DNA of 50,612 nucleotides. Origin: an uncultured Lactobacillaceae bacterium. GTDB lineage: Bacteria > Bacillota > Bacilli > Lactobacillales > Lactobacillaceae. Shown in pieces: positions 1 through 7,932 of the stretch. How positions within the stretch are numbered: position 1 is the stretch's first letter; every line of letters begins with the position of its first letter. The notes below the pieces were generated by a model, which saw nothing but the letters and a program-made list of their open reading frames with translations, was not told where the DNA came from and did no database searches. The translations under genes and the position numbers were made by a program. Where the stretch lies: assembly GCA_945285405.1 (NCBI GenBank), contig CALYQJ010000012.1:1-50612 (forward strand), in the 5' to 3' direction.

Positions 1-3
1 TTA

Positions 4-93
4 AGGAGGATGTGGGATTCGAACCCACGCGCGATGTTACTCGCCTGACGGTTTTCAAGACCGTTCCCTTCAGCCGGACTTGGGTAATCCTCC
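4..93 (-). tRNA. tRNA-Ser (anticodon TGA)
   Basis: On the minus strand the acceptor arms GGAGGAT and ATCCTCC pair perfectly, the T arm carries GGTTCGAATCC, and there is a long variable arm typical of serine tRNAs. The anticodon loop reads CTTGAAA, giving anticodon TGA, which reads UCA and other UCN codons. The CCA end is not encoded. The 3' end faces the left edge of the window, so the accessory genes to the right lie on its 5' side. Confidence 0.95.
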
Positions 94-322
94 ATGGTCA
101 CAAACTGTTTATTATTTTAACAAATTGTTTAGTGTTATGTCAATGTGTTTTAAATCAAAATTTGAATTGATTTTCAAATTTTCTTATATAAAGCCGGAAG
201 AAACATTCGGTGAATTCGGGGTAAGACTTACCAGAATATATCCTGGATTCGTAAAGTATTATTTACTGCAATTATTCTAGTAAATGGCGTTTGGATTGGT
301 AATTCAATCAAACTTTTAGTTA

Positions 323-354
323 TGACATTAAGTAGATTCTATTGCTTAACGTCA
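323..354. promoter_or_regulatory. inverted repeat, possible LytTR-regulator site
   Basis: TGACATTAAG at 323-332 and CTTAACGTCA at 345-354 are inverted copies with one mismatch, separated by 12 bases. Read on the minus strand the right arm is TGACGTTAAG, which resembles the ACGTTAA/ACAGTTAAG half-sites bound by LytTR-type regulators such as PlnC and AgrA. Those regulators usually bind direct repeats spaced 12-13 bases, so the inverted layout is a mismatch with the model. The site lies about 420 bases before the kinase. The assignment is inference. Confidence 0.3.
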
Positions 355-578
355 GTCTGGATTAGTTGCTGAAAAAAAGTTGCTTAGATAGCTTATATAT
401 TAAGATTATACGATTAAGGGAATAAGAAATATTTTTGGCATAAAATTAATATATTCAAGTTAAAAAATATTTTGTTAAGAGATACAAAATAAAAAATCCA
501 ATAGAAAATTTTAATAACTTTTTGATTATTCATTTTTATTCGATTTCTTCACATAATGGAATTATTAATTAGGTTCAA

Positions 579-743
579 ATGTCTTTGTTGGATGAAACTA
601 TGACTAACGAAATATCTAGTATTTTAACTAAATTGATTTTTTGTGAAGGTTATTATAAACTTGTACAAGCTATTGTATACAAAGGAGAAGTTCGTTTTAA
701 AACTTTATTTGATAAATTATTAATATTATGTAAAATTTTGTGA
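579..743 (+). CDS. small hypothetical ORF (54 aa) before the histidine kinase
   Basis: An ATG at 579 opens a 54-codon frame ending at TGA 741-743, 30 bases before the likely kinase start. The product begins MSLLDETMTNEISSILTK, has no Gly-Gly leader motif and no clear signal peptide, and its C-terminal half is hydrophobic and basic. The ribosome site is weak (TAGG, 5 bases upstream). In quorum-sensing operons the pheromone gene often sits just before the kinase, but this sequence does not look like a known AgrD or double-glycine pheromone. It may equally be a random frame or a gene remnant. Confidence 0.25.
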   Translation: MSLLDETMTNEISSILTKLIFCEGYYKLVQAIVYKGEVRFKTLFDKLLILCKIL

Positions 744-773
744 TATTAAAATTGAAAATTGAAAAGGGAAAAG

Positions 774-2144
774 ATGCCTATTATACTATCTGTGTTACTA
801 GAGATTGCGGCTTTAGAAGCAAATGTATTTATATTTTTTAATAAAATTTTTAGTAAAAAAAATAAAATATTACTTGCCTTTGTAAATTTAGTTGTTTGTA
901 TGGTATTTCTATTTATATCTACTTTTCACATTGATCAAATTATTGTTAGTCAAGATCAGTACTTGATAATTACAAGTTTAGTAATTGGCGGATTTTATTT
1001 AACTCTTAAAGATAAAAAATCAGAATTTTTCCCCCTTCTTTTATTCTTTTTAATTGAGAATGTTTTTTCTAAGCAAGTGATTAGTACATTTATAAAATAT
1101 AAATTAATATTGGGAATAGTCCCATATGAATTTTTGTTAAACTTTCTTTTGCAAGTTTTAATTTCATATATATTAAAGAAAAAATTTAAATCTATTATTT
1201 CAATGTTATTTAATACAAAAAAGAAAATAATCTTAACTACAATTAGTTTATTATTGTTTTTTGCTTTTCAAATGTTAGTATCTAATGGTCCATTTACTAG
1301 TAGATATTTTTTTTATATAAAAAATGGTGAAACAGTAAATAATGAAAATTTCCAATTTAATGGAACAAAAGAATTAATATACAAAAGTAGACCTGGAGAA
1401 GCCAGTAAGTTTTACCAAATTTTTTTGATTTTTACATCTTTTATAATTTTTATTTCACTTTATATTAATTTTGAAATTAGAAATAACCGTCGGAATAAGC
1501 GACTCGAACAAGAAAAAGTTATGATGGAAAATTATATCGATACACTAGAAAGAATGCAGTTAGATATTCAAAAAGTCCAGCATGATCATATGAATATAAT
1601 GATTGGCATTAGTGGTTTTATTAATGGAAGCAAAGTTGATGATTCAGGACTTATAAATTTTTTTGAAAAACACAAGATGATAGAAAATTCAGTACATTTA
1701 AAAACGGGAACAATTAATCAAATTAAAAAGATCAATTTACCTGCTGTAAAAGGAATAGTTTCAACCAAAACAATTCAAGCTATACAATTAGGAATTAATG
1801 TTTTTATTGAATGTAGTGATGAAATTAATATTAGAAAAGTAGATCAGTTTGATTTATCCAGGGCACTTGGCATTATTCTTGATAATTCTATAGAAGAGTG
1901 TAAAAAACAGGAAAATGGTCAAATAAATATAGCTTTTATTAACGATAACCATCAAACTATAATTATTATTGCAAATACTTGTATTAAGAGAACATTTCAC
2001 ATAACTCCTGGCGAAACTTCAAAAGGAGAGAATCATGGCATGGGATTACAAAATTTAGATGAAATTATTAATAGTTCAAATCATTTATCCTTAGAAACGA
2101 CATGCGCTAACTATTTATTTACACAGAAGATTTTCATAAATTAG
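774..2144 (+). CDS. AgrC-like membrane sensor histidine kinase
   Basis: Sensor kinase of the HPK10/GHKL class used in Gram-positive peptide quorum sensing. The N-terminal half (about residues 1-240) is a series of hydrophobic helices forming a polytopic membrane sensor. A coiled-coil-like linker follows, then an H-box with phosphoacceptor His in QKVQHDHMNIMIG, an N-box LGIILDNSIEEC, and a G-box GHGMGLQNLDEI. I choose ATG 774 because AAAAGGG lies 5-8 bases upstream. An in-frame TTG at 759 has no ribosome site. It is followed after 34 bases by its response regulator. The class fits sensing of a secreted peptide, but the ligand cannot be read from the sequence. Confidence 0.85.
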   Translation: MPIILSVLLEIAALEANVFIFFNKIFSKKNKILLAFVNLVVCMVFLFISTFHIDQIIVSQDQYLIITSLVIGGFYLTLKDKKSEFFPLLLFFLIENVFSKQVISTFIKYKLILGIVPYEFLLNFLLQVLISYILKKKFKSIISMLFNTKKKIILTTISLLLFFAFQMLVSNGPFTSRYFFYIKNGETVNNENFQFNGTKELIYKSRPGEASKFYQIFLIFTSFIIFISLYINFEIRNNRRNKRLEQEKVMMENYIDTLERMQLDIQKVQHDHMNIMIGISGFINGSKVDDSGLINFFEKHKMIENSVHLKTGTINQIKKINLPAVKGIVSTKTIQAIQLGINVFIECSDEINIRKVDQFDLSRALGIILDNSIEECKKQENGQINIAFINDNHQTIIIIANTCIKRTFHITPGETSKGENHGMGLQNLDEIINSSNHLSLETTCANYLFTQKIFIN

Positions 2145-2178
2145 ATGAGAAAATATAGTAATTTATAAAGGGAATATA

Positions 2179-2943
2179 ATGATTCAAATATTTATATGTG
2201 ATGATCAAAAAAATCATCTGGATATGATAAGAAAAGTGATTGAGAATAAAATAGTTTTTTCCGATGTTCCAATGAAAGTTGCTTTAGCAACGACAAATCC
2301 TATAGAAATTATTAAAAATATAAATCCCAAAACCACAAATGTTTATTTTTTAGATATAGATTTAAATAGCGTATCTTATGATGGTCTTAAATTGGGAGTA
2401 AAGATCAGAAGTATTGATGTACATAGTTTTATCATTTTTATTACATCACATTTAGAATTTGGAATGTTAACCTTTGAGTATAAATTAGGTGCTTTTGATT
2501 ATATTGTAAAAACGTCGGATAAGCAGCTTTTTGCAAATAAAATAGACATTGCGCTTAAGGCCATTTCTGAAAGATATCAGACTGATCAACATAACCAAGA
2601 AGATGAAGGCAATATGCAGATTAAAAAATTTGTATCGAATCATGAAGAAAAGCATATACCAACTAAAGAACTTATAATGTTGGAAGTAGTCGGAAATCAT
2701 AAAATTAAAGTTTTATCAAAGCACCAAATTTTTGAGTGTTATGGTACTTTAGGTAGTTTTATTGCTGAATTGCCTGACTATTTTTTTCGAATTAATAGAA
2801 GTATCATTATTAATTTAAAAATGGTGGTCAACTGTTCGACTAAAAAAGAGATAATCATGATGTCTAATGGTGTTAGTATTTTATGCTCTAGGAGGCAACT
2901 AAGAAAATTAAACAATTTATTAGATGAATTGACTTATCAATAG
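2179..2943 (+). CDS. LytTR-family response regulator (AgrA-like)
   Basis: 254 residues. The N-terminal receiver domain starts MIQIFICDDQ with the acidic pocket, has a likely phosphoacceptor Asp in NVYFLDIDL, and ends near residue 125. The C-terminal LytTR DNA-binding domain (about 150-254) includes FFRINRSIIINLKMV, typical of AgrA/PlnC/ComE-type regulators. It is paired with the upstream kinase and should activate target promoters carrying spaced LytTR repeats, most likely the export genes downstream. A strong hairpin at 2995 closes the two-gene unit. Confidence 0.88.
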   Translation: MIQIFICDDQKNHLDMIRKVIENKIVFSDVPMKVALATTNPIEIIKNINPKTTNVYFLDIDLNSVSYDGLKLGVKIRSIDVHSFIIFITSHLEFGMLTFEYKLGAFDYIVKTSDKQLFANKIDIALKAISERYQTDQHNQEDEGNMQIKKFVSNHEEKHIPTKELIMLEVVGNHKIKVLSKHQIFECYGTLGSFIAELPDYFFRINRSIIINLKMVVNCSTKKEIIMMSNGVSILCSRRQLRKLNNLLDELTYQ

Positions 2944-2994
2944 AATCTGATTAGTGAATTATCTGCTAATTAGCATATTAAAAATTCTAAATAA

Positions 2995-3034
2995 AAAATA
3001 GCTATTCGCGTATTACGTGAATAGCTATTTTTTA
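2995..3034. terminator. strong bidirectional intrinsic terminator
   Basis: AAAAATAGCTATTC at left and GAATAGCTATTTTT at right form a long stem, continued by GCGT/ACGT-type pairs to a 3-base loop, with A and T runs on the two flanks. It ends transcription after the response regulator. Confidence 0.85.
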
Positions 3035-3135
3035 TGGTTTTAGGTAAGAATAACTGCAATTCACGTTGCTTTTAAGTCGAGAGATTGTTTTTTAAGTAAA
3101 GTGTACATATATCTTAAAGGATGGAGAAAGTGATT

Positions 3136-3287
3136 ATGAAAAAATGAGTAAAAATCAGGTCGCTTTAGCAAGTACTGGTTCATGGTATTGCTGTGATTAT
3201 TATAAAGATTGGGAAATTTATATCTTTGATGAGCCAATAAAAAACTTCAATGTTGAATCAACATACAAAGTATATAAATTCAAATAA
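3136..3287 (+). pseudogene. open frame split at an A6 run (about 50 codons), possibly frameshifted
   Basis: AAAGGATGGAG is well placed for ATG 3136, but that frame reads Met-Lys-Lys-stop because six A residues are followed directly by TGA. If one base is added in the A run, the reading continues into the open frame from ATG 3144 to TAA 3285-3287 (47 codons, starting MSKNQVALASTGSWYCCDYY). The ATG at 3144 has no ribosome site at normal distance. So this is either a gene broken at a homopolymer, a slippage-dependent gene, or chance. The product is not recognised, and the Cys-Cys and aromatic content is not enough to call it a bacteriocin. Confidence 0.35.
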
Positions 3288-3417
3288 AAAGAAAAACATA
3301 TACAGCACTCCAACCATTTTACGGATACATAAAGGACAAATATTAAATAGATACGAAGGTACAAGGGATTATTCAGAAACTAAAAAAATATTTCAAAATA
3401 AGGATACTGATAAATGA
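3241..3417 (+). pseudogene. remnant of a thioredoxin-like (bacteriocin-accessory type) gene
   Basis: A 58-codon open frame ends in TGA 3415-3417, overlapping the next ATG as ATGA. Its C-terminal half contains YSTPTILRIHKGQILNRYEG followed by TRDYSETKKIF. This is the thioredoxin-fold pattern around the cis-proline (TPT), the beta-strand pair joined by a Gly turn, and the last helix, as in PedC-like bacteriocin transport accessory proteins. The frame is closed upstream by TAA 3238-3240, and the catalytic Cys half is not present in this frame. I infer a decayed 5' part. The retained ATGA overlap suggests it was once translationally coupled to the lipoprotein gene. Confidence 0.55.
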
Positions 3418-3977
3418 AAAAAATTAAATTTTTAGCACTATTGTTAAGCTTTACATCCTTAGGTTCTGGCTGCCAATCAAAGCAAGAATCAAGTAGTGAA
3501 AATAAATCTCAAAAAGAGAGTAGTAAAGCAAGTGATACTACAAAATCTAAAACAAACAAAAGCCCTAATGAAACTTCATCCAAAGAAGAAGATGAAAAAA
3601 AGGGACGCTTAACTGTGGACGATGTCGAAGAAATTCCAGCTAGTGAATTTGAAAAAAAAACCAAAGGTTTAGAGAGTGTAATGATATTTTTGGGTGATCC
3701 GAAAAGTAAGGGATATGATGAAGCTCTTAAAAAATTTGTTGATGCTGCTAATGAATTTTCAGCAAAAGTATATAAAGTTAACACAAATAGTAAAGCTGGT
3801 AGAGAATTAGTTAATAAACATGAGTTAAGCGAGCCTTATGATGGCGTAGTTATGATGACCGGTGATATGAAAGGACATATGGCTTACTTGAATTTAGCGG
3901 GTCAAGGAATGCCACCGAGACAATCTTTAAAAAATATGCTAAGAGGAGGTGGAGGTGGGATGAATATTCAAAAATAA
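3414..3977 (+). CDS. lipoprotein with thioredoxin-like fold lacking catalytic Cys
   Basis: 187 residues. A basic N-terminus and hydrophobic stretch end at GSGC (Cys about residue 20), a slightly atypical lipobox, followed by a long Ser/Lys/Glu-rich linker to about residue 75. The folded part (about 80-175) begins LESVMIFLGDP and contains strand-helix patterns like a thioredoxin domain, but Asp/Pro/Lys replace the CxxC. The protein ends with a five-Gly run. I infer a non-catalytic, membrane-anchored extracellular thioredoxin-like protein. AAGGA lies about 9 bases before the ATG, and the start overlaps the stop of the upstream remnant. It is the first intact gene of the export cluster. Confidence 0.6.
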   Translation: MKKIKFLALLLSFTSLGSGCQSKQESSSENKSQKESSKASDTTKSKTNKSPNETSSKEEDEKKGRLTVDDVEEIPASEFEKKTKGLESVMIFLGDPKSKGYDEALKKFVDAANEFSAKVYKVNTNSKAGRELVNKHELSEPYDGVVMMTGDMKGHMAYLNLAGQGMPPRQSLKNMLRGGGGGMNIQK

Positions 3978-4107
3978 ATATTGTTTATACCCTGTACTAT
4001 TGTCGATTCCCGTTCATAAAAGAACAATTGAGGTATGAATGAAATAAATTCTGAAATTAAACGTTACCATATAGGAGCACAACAAATATATGTAAAGGAA
4101 TTTAAGT

Positions 4108-5079
4108 ATGAAGAAACATTTGATACCTATTGTAATAACAATAGTTGTTATTATTTCTTTGGCTGGTGGCTCGATATTTCTGTATTTAAAGAACAAAGAC
4201 AGTCAAAATATCAAAAAGCAAGAAAGAGTTACAGAAACTCTTAATGTTAAGAAGAGTGATCCGCTAAGTTTTAACGGGATCTCTAAATCGAAAAAGACGC
4301 AAAGTATCACACTTAACCAAGCTCTCGGCGAGAACCTGTACTTGGAGAAACAAGACGGCGAAGCAGTATCTCAAGGTGAACTAATTGCCACCTATTACCA
4401 CTTGAAAGATTACAACACTTTTTTAGATAAACAAAGCAAGGTACGACAAAAAAATAACGAGATTGATAATGTTAAAGCAGATGTTCAGAATAACTCGATG
4501 AAGATCGCAAATCTCACTAATGAGGTGATTCAGTTAAATAAAGAAATTAGTAAGATGCGTGATGATGCTCCTAACAAGGTCTATGCGCAATTTGATGGTG
4601 TATTAACAGTTCTGACTTCAACAGGCAATGATGGTATGAAGCCGTTAGCTGAGATCAGTAGCAATGAATCTAGTGTAGTTATTTCGGTCAGTGAATATGA
4701 CTTGAGTCATCTTTATCAAGGCCAAGAGGTAAAACTTGTGCCTGGTGATTCAGGAACTAAGGTTAAAGGAACAATCACAAGTATTGCAAATCGTCCTGAT
4801 AATACTAATAGTAAGATTTCAACTTATACGACTCAGATTAAACCTGAAATTGAACTTAAAAACGGTAGTCACGTCCAAGTTATAGTACCCTTGAAAGAAA
4901 TCAAGATTCCAAACTCAGCGGTGAAGAAAGAAGATAAGAAGTTCTATGTCTATAAAGCAAATGGTTCTAAGAATATGAAGAAAGGGATTCAAGGATTTAA
5001 GAAAGACAACTACTTTGTTGTTACTAAAGGGTTAAAGAATGATGAGTCAATCGTGAAAAACTATAAAGATGCGGACTAG
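4108..5079 (+). CDS. HlyD/MacA-like adaptor subunit of an ABC exporter
   Basis: 323 residues with one N-terminal membrane anchor (about 5-27). The rest is extracytoplasmic: a split biotinyl-lipoyl-like domain, a coiled coil around residues 110-150 (NNEIDNVKADVQNNSMKIAN and onward), then a beta-barrel region. This is the adaptor that works with a MacB-type permease. AAAGGA sits 8 bases before ATG 4108. The 130-base gap before it holds a 69-codon frame from 4035 that overlaps this gene out of frame and is not called. From about 4260 the base composition becomes clearly richer in GC than the AT-rich first 150 bases, suggesting a recombination joint. Confidence 0.8.
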   Translation: MKKHLIPIVITIVVIISLAGGSIFLYLKNKDSQNIKKQERVTETLNVKKSDPLSFNGISKSKKTQSITLNQALGENLYLEKQDGEAVSQGELIATYYHLKDYNTFLDKQSKVRQKNNEIDNVKADVQNNSMKIANLTNEVIQLNKEISKMRDDAPNKVYAQFDGVLTVLTSTGNDGMKPLAEISSNESSVVISVSEYDLSHLYQGQEVKLVPGDSGTKVKGTITSIANRPDNTNSKISTYTTQIKPEIELKNGSHVQVIVPLKEIKIPNSAVKKEDKKFYVYKANGSKNMKKGIQGFKKDNYFVVTKGLKNDESIVKNYKDAD

Positions 5080-5082
5080 CTT

Positions 5083-5754
5083 ATGATTAAGATGAATAAC
5101 ATTAGTAAATCCTACATCTTAAATGATGATGAAACACCTCTCTACGTCTTAAAAAATATCAATCTTAATATTAAAGAAAAAGAGTTTACAGCAATCATGG
5201 GACCAAGCGGTTCAGGGAAGTCGACTTTAATTAATATCATCAGCTTTCTTGATCGGGATTTTGAAGGTGAATACTATTTCTTGGATGAAGACGTGAAAGA
5301 GTTTAAGGATAAAGATCTTTCTACGATGCGCAATCAGAATGTCGGTTTTGTGTTTCAGTCATTTAATTTGATCGAAACAGATACAATTTATGAAAATATA
5401 GAATTGCCTTTATTATATCGAGGTGCCACTCATCGCAGTGCTAAGCCGATTGTCTTAGATCAGCTGGAGAAAGTTGGACTGCTTTCAAAGAAAGACCAGC
5501 TGCCACGTCAGCTGTCAGGCGGACAAAAACAAAGAGTAGCCATTGCGAGAGCGTTAGCTAATGAGCCGACCTTTATAGTAGCTGATGAACCAACGGGTGC
5601 ATTGGATACGCATACATCTACAGAAATTATGACGTTGTTTCAGAATTTAAATGCCGATCATGATGTCACAATATTAATGGTGACTCATGATTCGGAAGCA
5701 GCAGCATACTGTAAACGAATAATTGAAGTTAGAGATGGTCAAGTAATCGGATAG
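5083..5754 (+). CDS. MacB/LolD-type ABC transporter ATP-binding protein
   Basis: 223 residues, a complete ABC ATPase: Walker A GPSGSGKST, Q-loop in FVFQSFNLIETD, signature LSGGQKQRVAIARAL, Walker B FIVADEPTGALD and switch His in MVTHD. This is the short LolD/MacB-like class that pairs with a separate FtsX-like permease. It begins 3 bases after the adaptor stop with no clear ribosome site, so translational coupling is likely. Composition matches the 3' part of the adaptor gene and is less AT-rich than the surrounding accessory genes. Confidence 0.92.
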   Translation: MIKMNNISKSYILNDDETPLYVLKNINLNIKEKEFTAIMGPSGSGKSTLINIISFLDRDFEGEYYFLDEDVKEFKDKDLSTMRNQNVGFVFQSFNLIETDTIYENIELPLLYRGATHRSAKPIVLDQLEKVGLLSKKDQLPRQLSGGQKQRVAIARALANEPTFIVADEPTGALDTHTSTEIMTLFQNLNADHDVTILMVTHDSEAAAYCKRIIEVRDGQVIG

Positions 5755-5763
5755 GTGGTTAAT

Positions 5764-6957
5764 TTGAAACTAACAATTAGTATTGAAACTGCTGTTAAGG
5801 CAATTTTGAAAAATAGGCGTCGTAGTTTTTTAACGGTAATTGGGATTATTGTTGGGATTGCAGCAGTTATTACAATTATGACCGTCGGACGAGGCTATGA
5901 AAAGTATTCGCTAAAGCAACTTCTGGATAGTGATGATATTAAAAATAATAGAACGTCAATTACTTTTTCTCCTGAAGATGAGGACAACTTTAATAAAAGT
6001 AGTTTTAATTTTTTTAATGAGCGTGATTTAGATTTGATTCGCTCTATTCCAGGAGTATCTAAGGTGAATTATCAAGTAGAATCTCCAGATAAAATTTATC
6101 GTCAGAGGTCAGTTTTGGTCGATAGTAGTACACAAAATGAGAAAGTTCATTTAGTTAATGGAGCCGGAAATAAAGTAGACGACGGGAAAGATCTTAGTAA
6201 ATCTGATATTGGAAATAAAGTAGTAACAATTTCTGACAATTTGGCAAAAAGACTATTTCCTGGTTTGAAAAGTGCCACTGACGCTGTTGGTAAAACTGTT
6301 GAAATTGATAATGAATCTTTTCTAATACAAGGAATATTTGGGTTTAATGTTTCTGATAACGTTCAAATTGAGATGAATAAAGAAACTTATTTAAATTATT
6401 TTCGTGGCACAGATAAAAAAAATATTCAAATTACAGTTCCTAGTAAACAGAATATTGCTAGTGTTGCTCTTAAAGTAATTGATGTATTGAGTCAAAAAGG
6501 AAGCATGAAAAATCTTGGAAATTATAGCTACTCGAACAGCGCAGCATTAACTGATTCGATTAGTTCAACATTGCGAATGCTAACCTTAATCGTAACGTTT
6601 ATTGCCGGAATCTCATTATTTATTTCGGGGGTTGGTGTAATGAATATGGTTTATACTTCAATTTCGGAAAGAATAAAAGAGATTGGGATTCGAAGAGCTT
6701 TAGGTGCTACAGGAAAAGCTATCCAGTTACAATTTTTATTAGAAGGTTTGATGTTGACATTATTTGGCGGAATCATTGGTTATAGTTTAGGAGAATTCTT
6801 TGCTTTTATTATCAGCAAAGCAATGAGATTTGATTTTTCTTTTGATCCTTTTGTTGCTTTTCTAGCGATGGGGATTTCGATTCTAGTGGGGCTAGTATTC
6901 AGTTATATTCCATCAAAAAGTGCATCTCAAAAAGATGTTGTAGAACTTATTAAGTAA
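5764..6957 (+). CDS. MacB/FtsX-like ABC transporter permease
   Basis: About 397 residues. One N-terminal helix (RRSFLTVIGIIVGIAAV), a large extracytoplasmic MacB-type core domain (about 45-265), then three C-terminal helices with the conserved SERIKEIGIRRALGA motif between them. Such permeases form mechanotransmitting exporters with the adaptor and ATPase encoded just upstream. I choose TTG 5764 because AGGTGG (5753-5758) is 5 bases before it. The in-frame GTG at 5755 lies inside that ribosome site. The set is like those giving self-immunity or export of circular and leaderless bacteriocins (As-48FGH type), which is family knowledge rather than proof. Confidence 0.9.
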   Translation: MKLTISIETAVKAILKNRRRSFLTVIGIIVGIAAVITIMTVGRGYEKYSLKQLLDSDDIKNNRTSITFSPEDEDNFNKSSFNFFNERDLDLIRSIPGVSKVNYQVESPDKIYRQRSVLVDSSTQNEKVHLVNGAGNKVDDGKDLSKSDIGNKVVTISDNLAKRLFPGLKSATDAVGKTVEIDNESFLIQGIFGFNVSDNVQIEMNKETYLNYFRGTDKKNIQITVPSKQNIASVALKVIDVLSQKGSMKNLGNYSYSNSAALTDSISSTLRMLTLIVTFIAGISLFISGVGVMNMVYTSISERIKEIGIRRALGATGKAIQLQFLLEGLMLTLFGGIIGYSLGEFFAFIISKAMRFDFSFDPFVAFLAMGISILVGLVFSYIPSKSASQKDVVELIK

Positions 6958-6980
6958 TATAAATCAAGATTGGAGAAGAA

Positions 6981-7208
6981 ATGAAAATAAGAAAAAACTC
7001 AAAAAAATGGATAATTATTGGTGTATTAGCTACAGCTGTTTTAGCAGGAGTAATATTTTTAATAGTAAAAAAAATGACTAAATCACCTGATTTAAAAAAT
7101 ATTAAACCAGGAGAAAGTATTAATTTAACTGAAGAGCAAATGAAAGATATGCAAAAAAATGCTGAAAAAAATCATATAAAAATAGAAATGCAGGATGACA
7201 AAAAATAA
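6981..7208 (+). CDS. small single-helix membrane protein
   Basis: 75 residues: a basic N-terminus, one membrane helix (about 11-30), then a charged tail ending MQDDKK with LTEEQMKDMQKNAEKN predicted helical. GGAG lies 6 bases before the ATG, and the gene follows the permease by 23 bases, so it belongs to the same operon. I do not recognise the family. Size and layout would fit an accessory or immunity protein of the exporter. Confidence 0.65.
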   Translation: MKIRKNSKKWIIIGVLATAVLAGVIFLIVKKMTKSPDLKNIKPGESINLTEEQMKDMQKNAEKNHIKIEMQDDKK

Positions 7209-7290
7209 TAATTATAGATAGTTTAGGCCATAATTTCCATTTTTTGGCATAACTAAGGGAATTATTATCCCAGTAGAAAGACGTATTTTA

Positions 7291-7782
7291 ATGAAAAAGA
7301 ATGTAATAACCATTATAACTTTATCAATTTTGACAATGATTCTGGCAATATATTCCGGATATAGTGTCAAAAATTCTATATCTCTGAACAAAAACTTAGC
7401 AGCAGTAAAAAATACTTATCCTGAAATATATGATGTAATTGATTCTCTTACTATTAATAATTTTCAAAATGAAGTAGAGAATGGTAAAGAAGTTTTAGTA
7501 TATGTAGGGCGACCTTCATGTGGCGATTGTAATCAATTTGAACCATATTTGATTAAAATGATAAAGTCAAAAAAATTGGGTTCAAGTATCAAATATATGA
7601 ACGTTGCTAAATTAAAAAAAAATAAAAATGCTTGGCAAAATTTTACCAAAAAGTATGGAATTAAATATACCCCAACGATAGCGAAATTTGATAATGGGAA
7701 ACTAGTAGATAAAGTAAATTGGACCCCAGAAAATGGAACAAATCTTAAAAAGTTTGACAAGTTTTTAGATCAATTTAAATAG
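7291..7782 (+). CDS. membrane-anchored thioredoxin-like protein, bacteriocin accessory type
   Basis: 163 residues. An N-terminal anchor (about 5-23) is followed by an extracellular thioredoxin fold: VLVYVGRPSCGDCNQFEPYL with catalytic CGDC, and YTPTIAKFDNGKLV with the cis-proline. This matches the PedC/BrcD family (bacteriocin transport accessory proteins), thought to help disulfide handling of exported peptides. Only a weak ribosome site (AGAAAG) is visible. It closes the export cluster, and a very stable hairpin follows. A related but decayed gene lies at 3241-3417. Confidence 0.8.
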   Translation: MKKNVITIITLSILTMILAIYSGYSVKNSISLNKNLAAVKNTYPEIYDVIDSLTINNFQNEVENGKEVLVYVGRPSCGDCNQFEPYLIKMIKSKKLGSSIKYMNVAKLKKNKNAWQNFTKKYGIKYTPTIAKFDNGKLVDKVNWTPENGTNLKKFDKFLDQFK

Positions 7783-7834
7783 TTTGTTTTTAAGAATTAA
7801 CTGCAGTTGATTTTCATATATAATATTGGATTAT

Positions 7835-7908
7835 TTCTCCTGCAATAAGAAGGGTAGGCGGTTTTCTCCCTCCTAGTCTGCCCTTCTTATTGCAGGAGAA
7901 TTTTATTT
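7835..7908 (+). terminator. very long hairpin with T-rich tail
   Basis: TTCTCCTGCAATAAGAAGGG at 7835-7854 pairs with CCCTTCTTATTGCAGGAGAA at 7881-7900 without mismatch. The inner bases extend the stem further, and TTTTATTT follows. It is much longer than the other terminators in the window. A TATAAT at 7819-7824, with the near-palindrome AACTGCAGTT upstream of it (7799-7808), would start a transcript just before the hairpin. It could therefore also be the 5' structure of an RNA reading into the small frames at 7933 and 8054. Confidence 0.75.
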
Positions 7909-7932
7909 AAATTAATAAAAATATATAATTAT

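Larger units (their letters stand above)
94..773. other. AT-rich intergenic stretch upstream of the histidine kinase
   Basis: About 680 bases between tRNA-Ser and the kinase. It is very AT-rich and holds no gene I recognise. Two items stand out and are listed separately: an inverted repeat at 323-354 and a 54-codon open frame at 579-743. A 66-codon frame beginning at position 80 starts inside the tRNA and has no ribosome binding site, so it is not called. The stretch may be decayed accessory DNA plus the promoter region of the two-component operon. Confidence 0.5.

Noticed and set aside
80-280. 66-codon plus-strand frame overlapping the tRNA-Ser
   Set aside because: It begins inside the tRNA gene, has no ribosome site and encodes no recognisable protein.
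3144-3287. Bacteriocin of the lactococcin 972 type
   Set aside because: The frame lacks the family's signal peptide and conserved Gly/Trp/Ser pattern, and its start has no ribosome site.
4035-4244. 69-codon frame before the adaptor gene
   Set aside because: It overlaps the well-supported adaptor start out of frame for most of its length and has no family resemblance.
7835-7900. Miniature transposable element
   Set aside because: There are perfect inverted arms, but no target duplication is visible, and the T tail after a gene end fits a terminator better.
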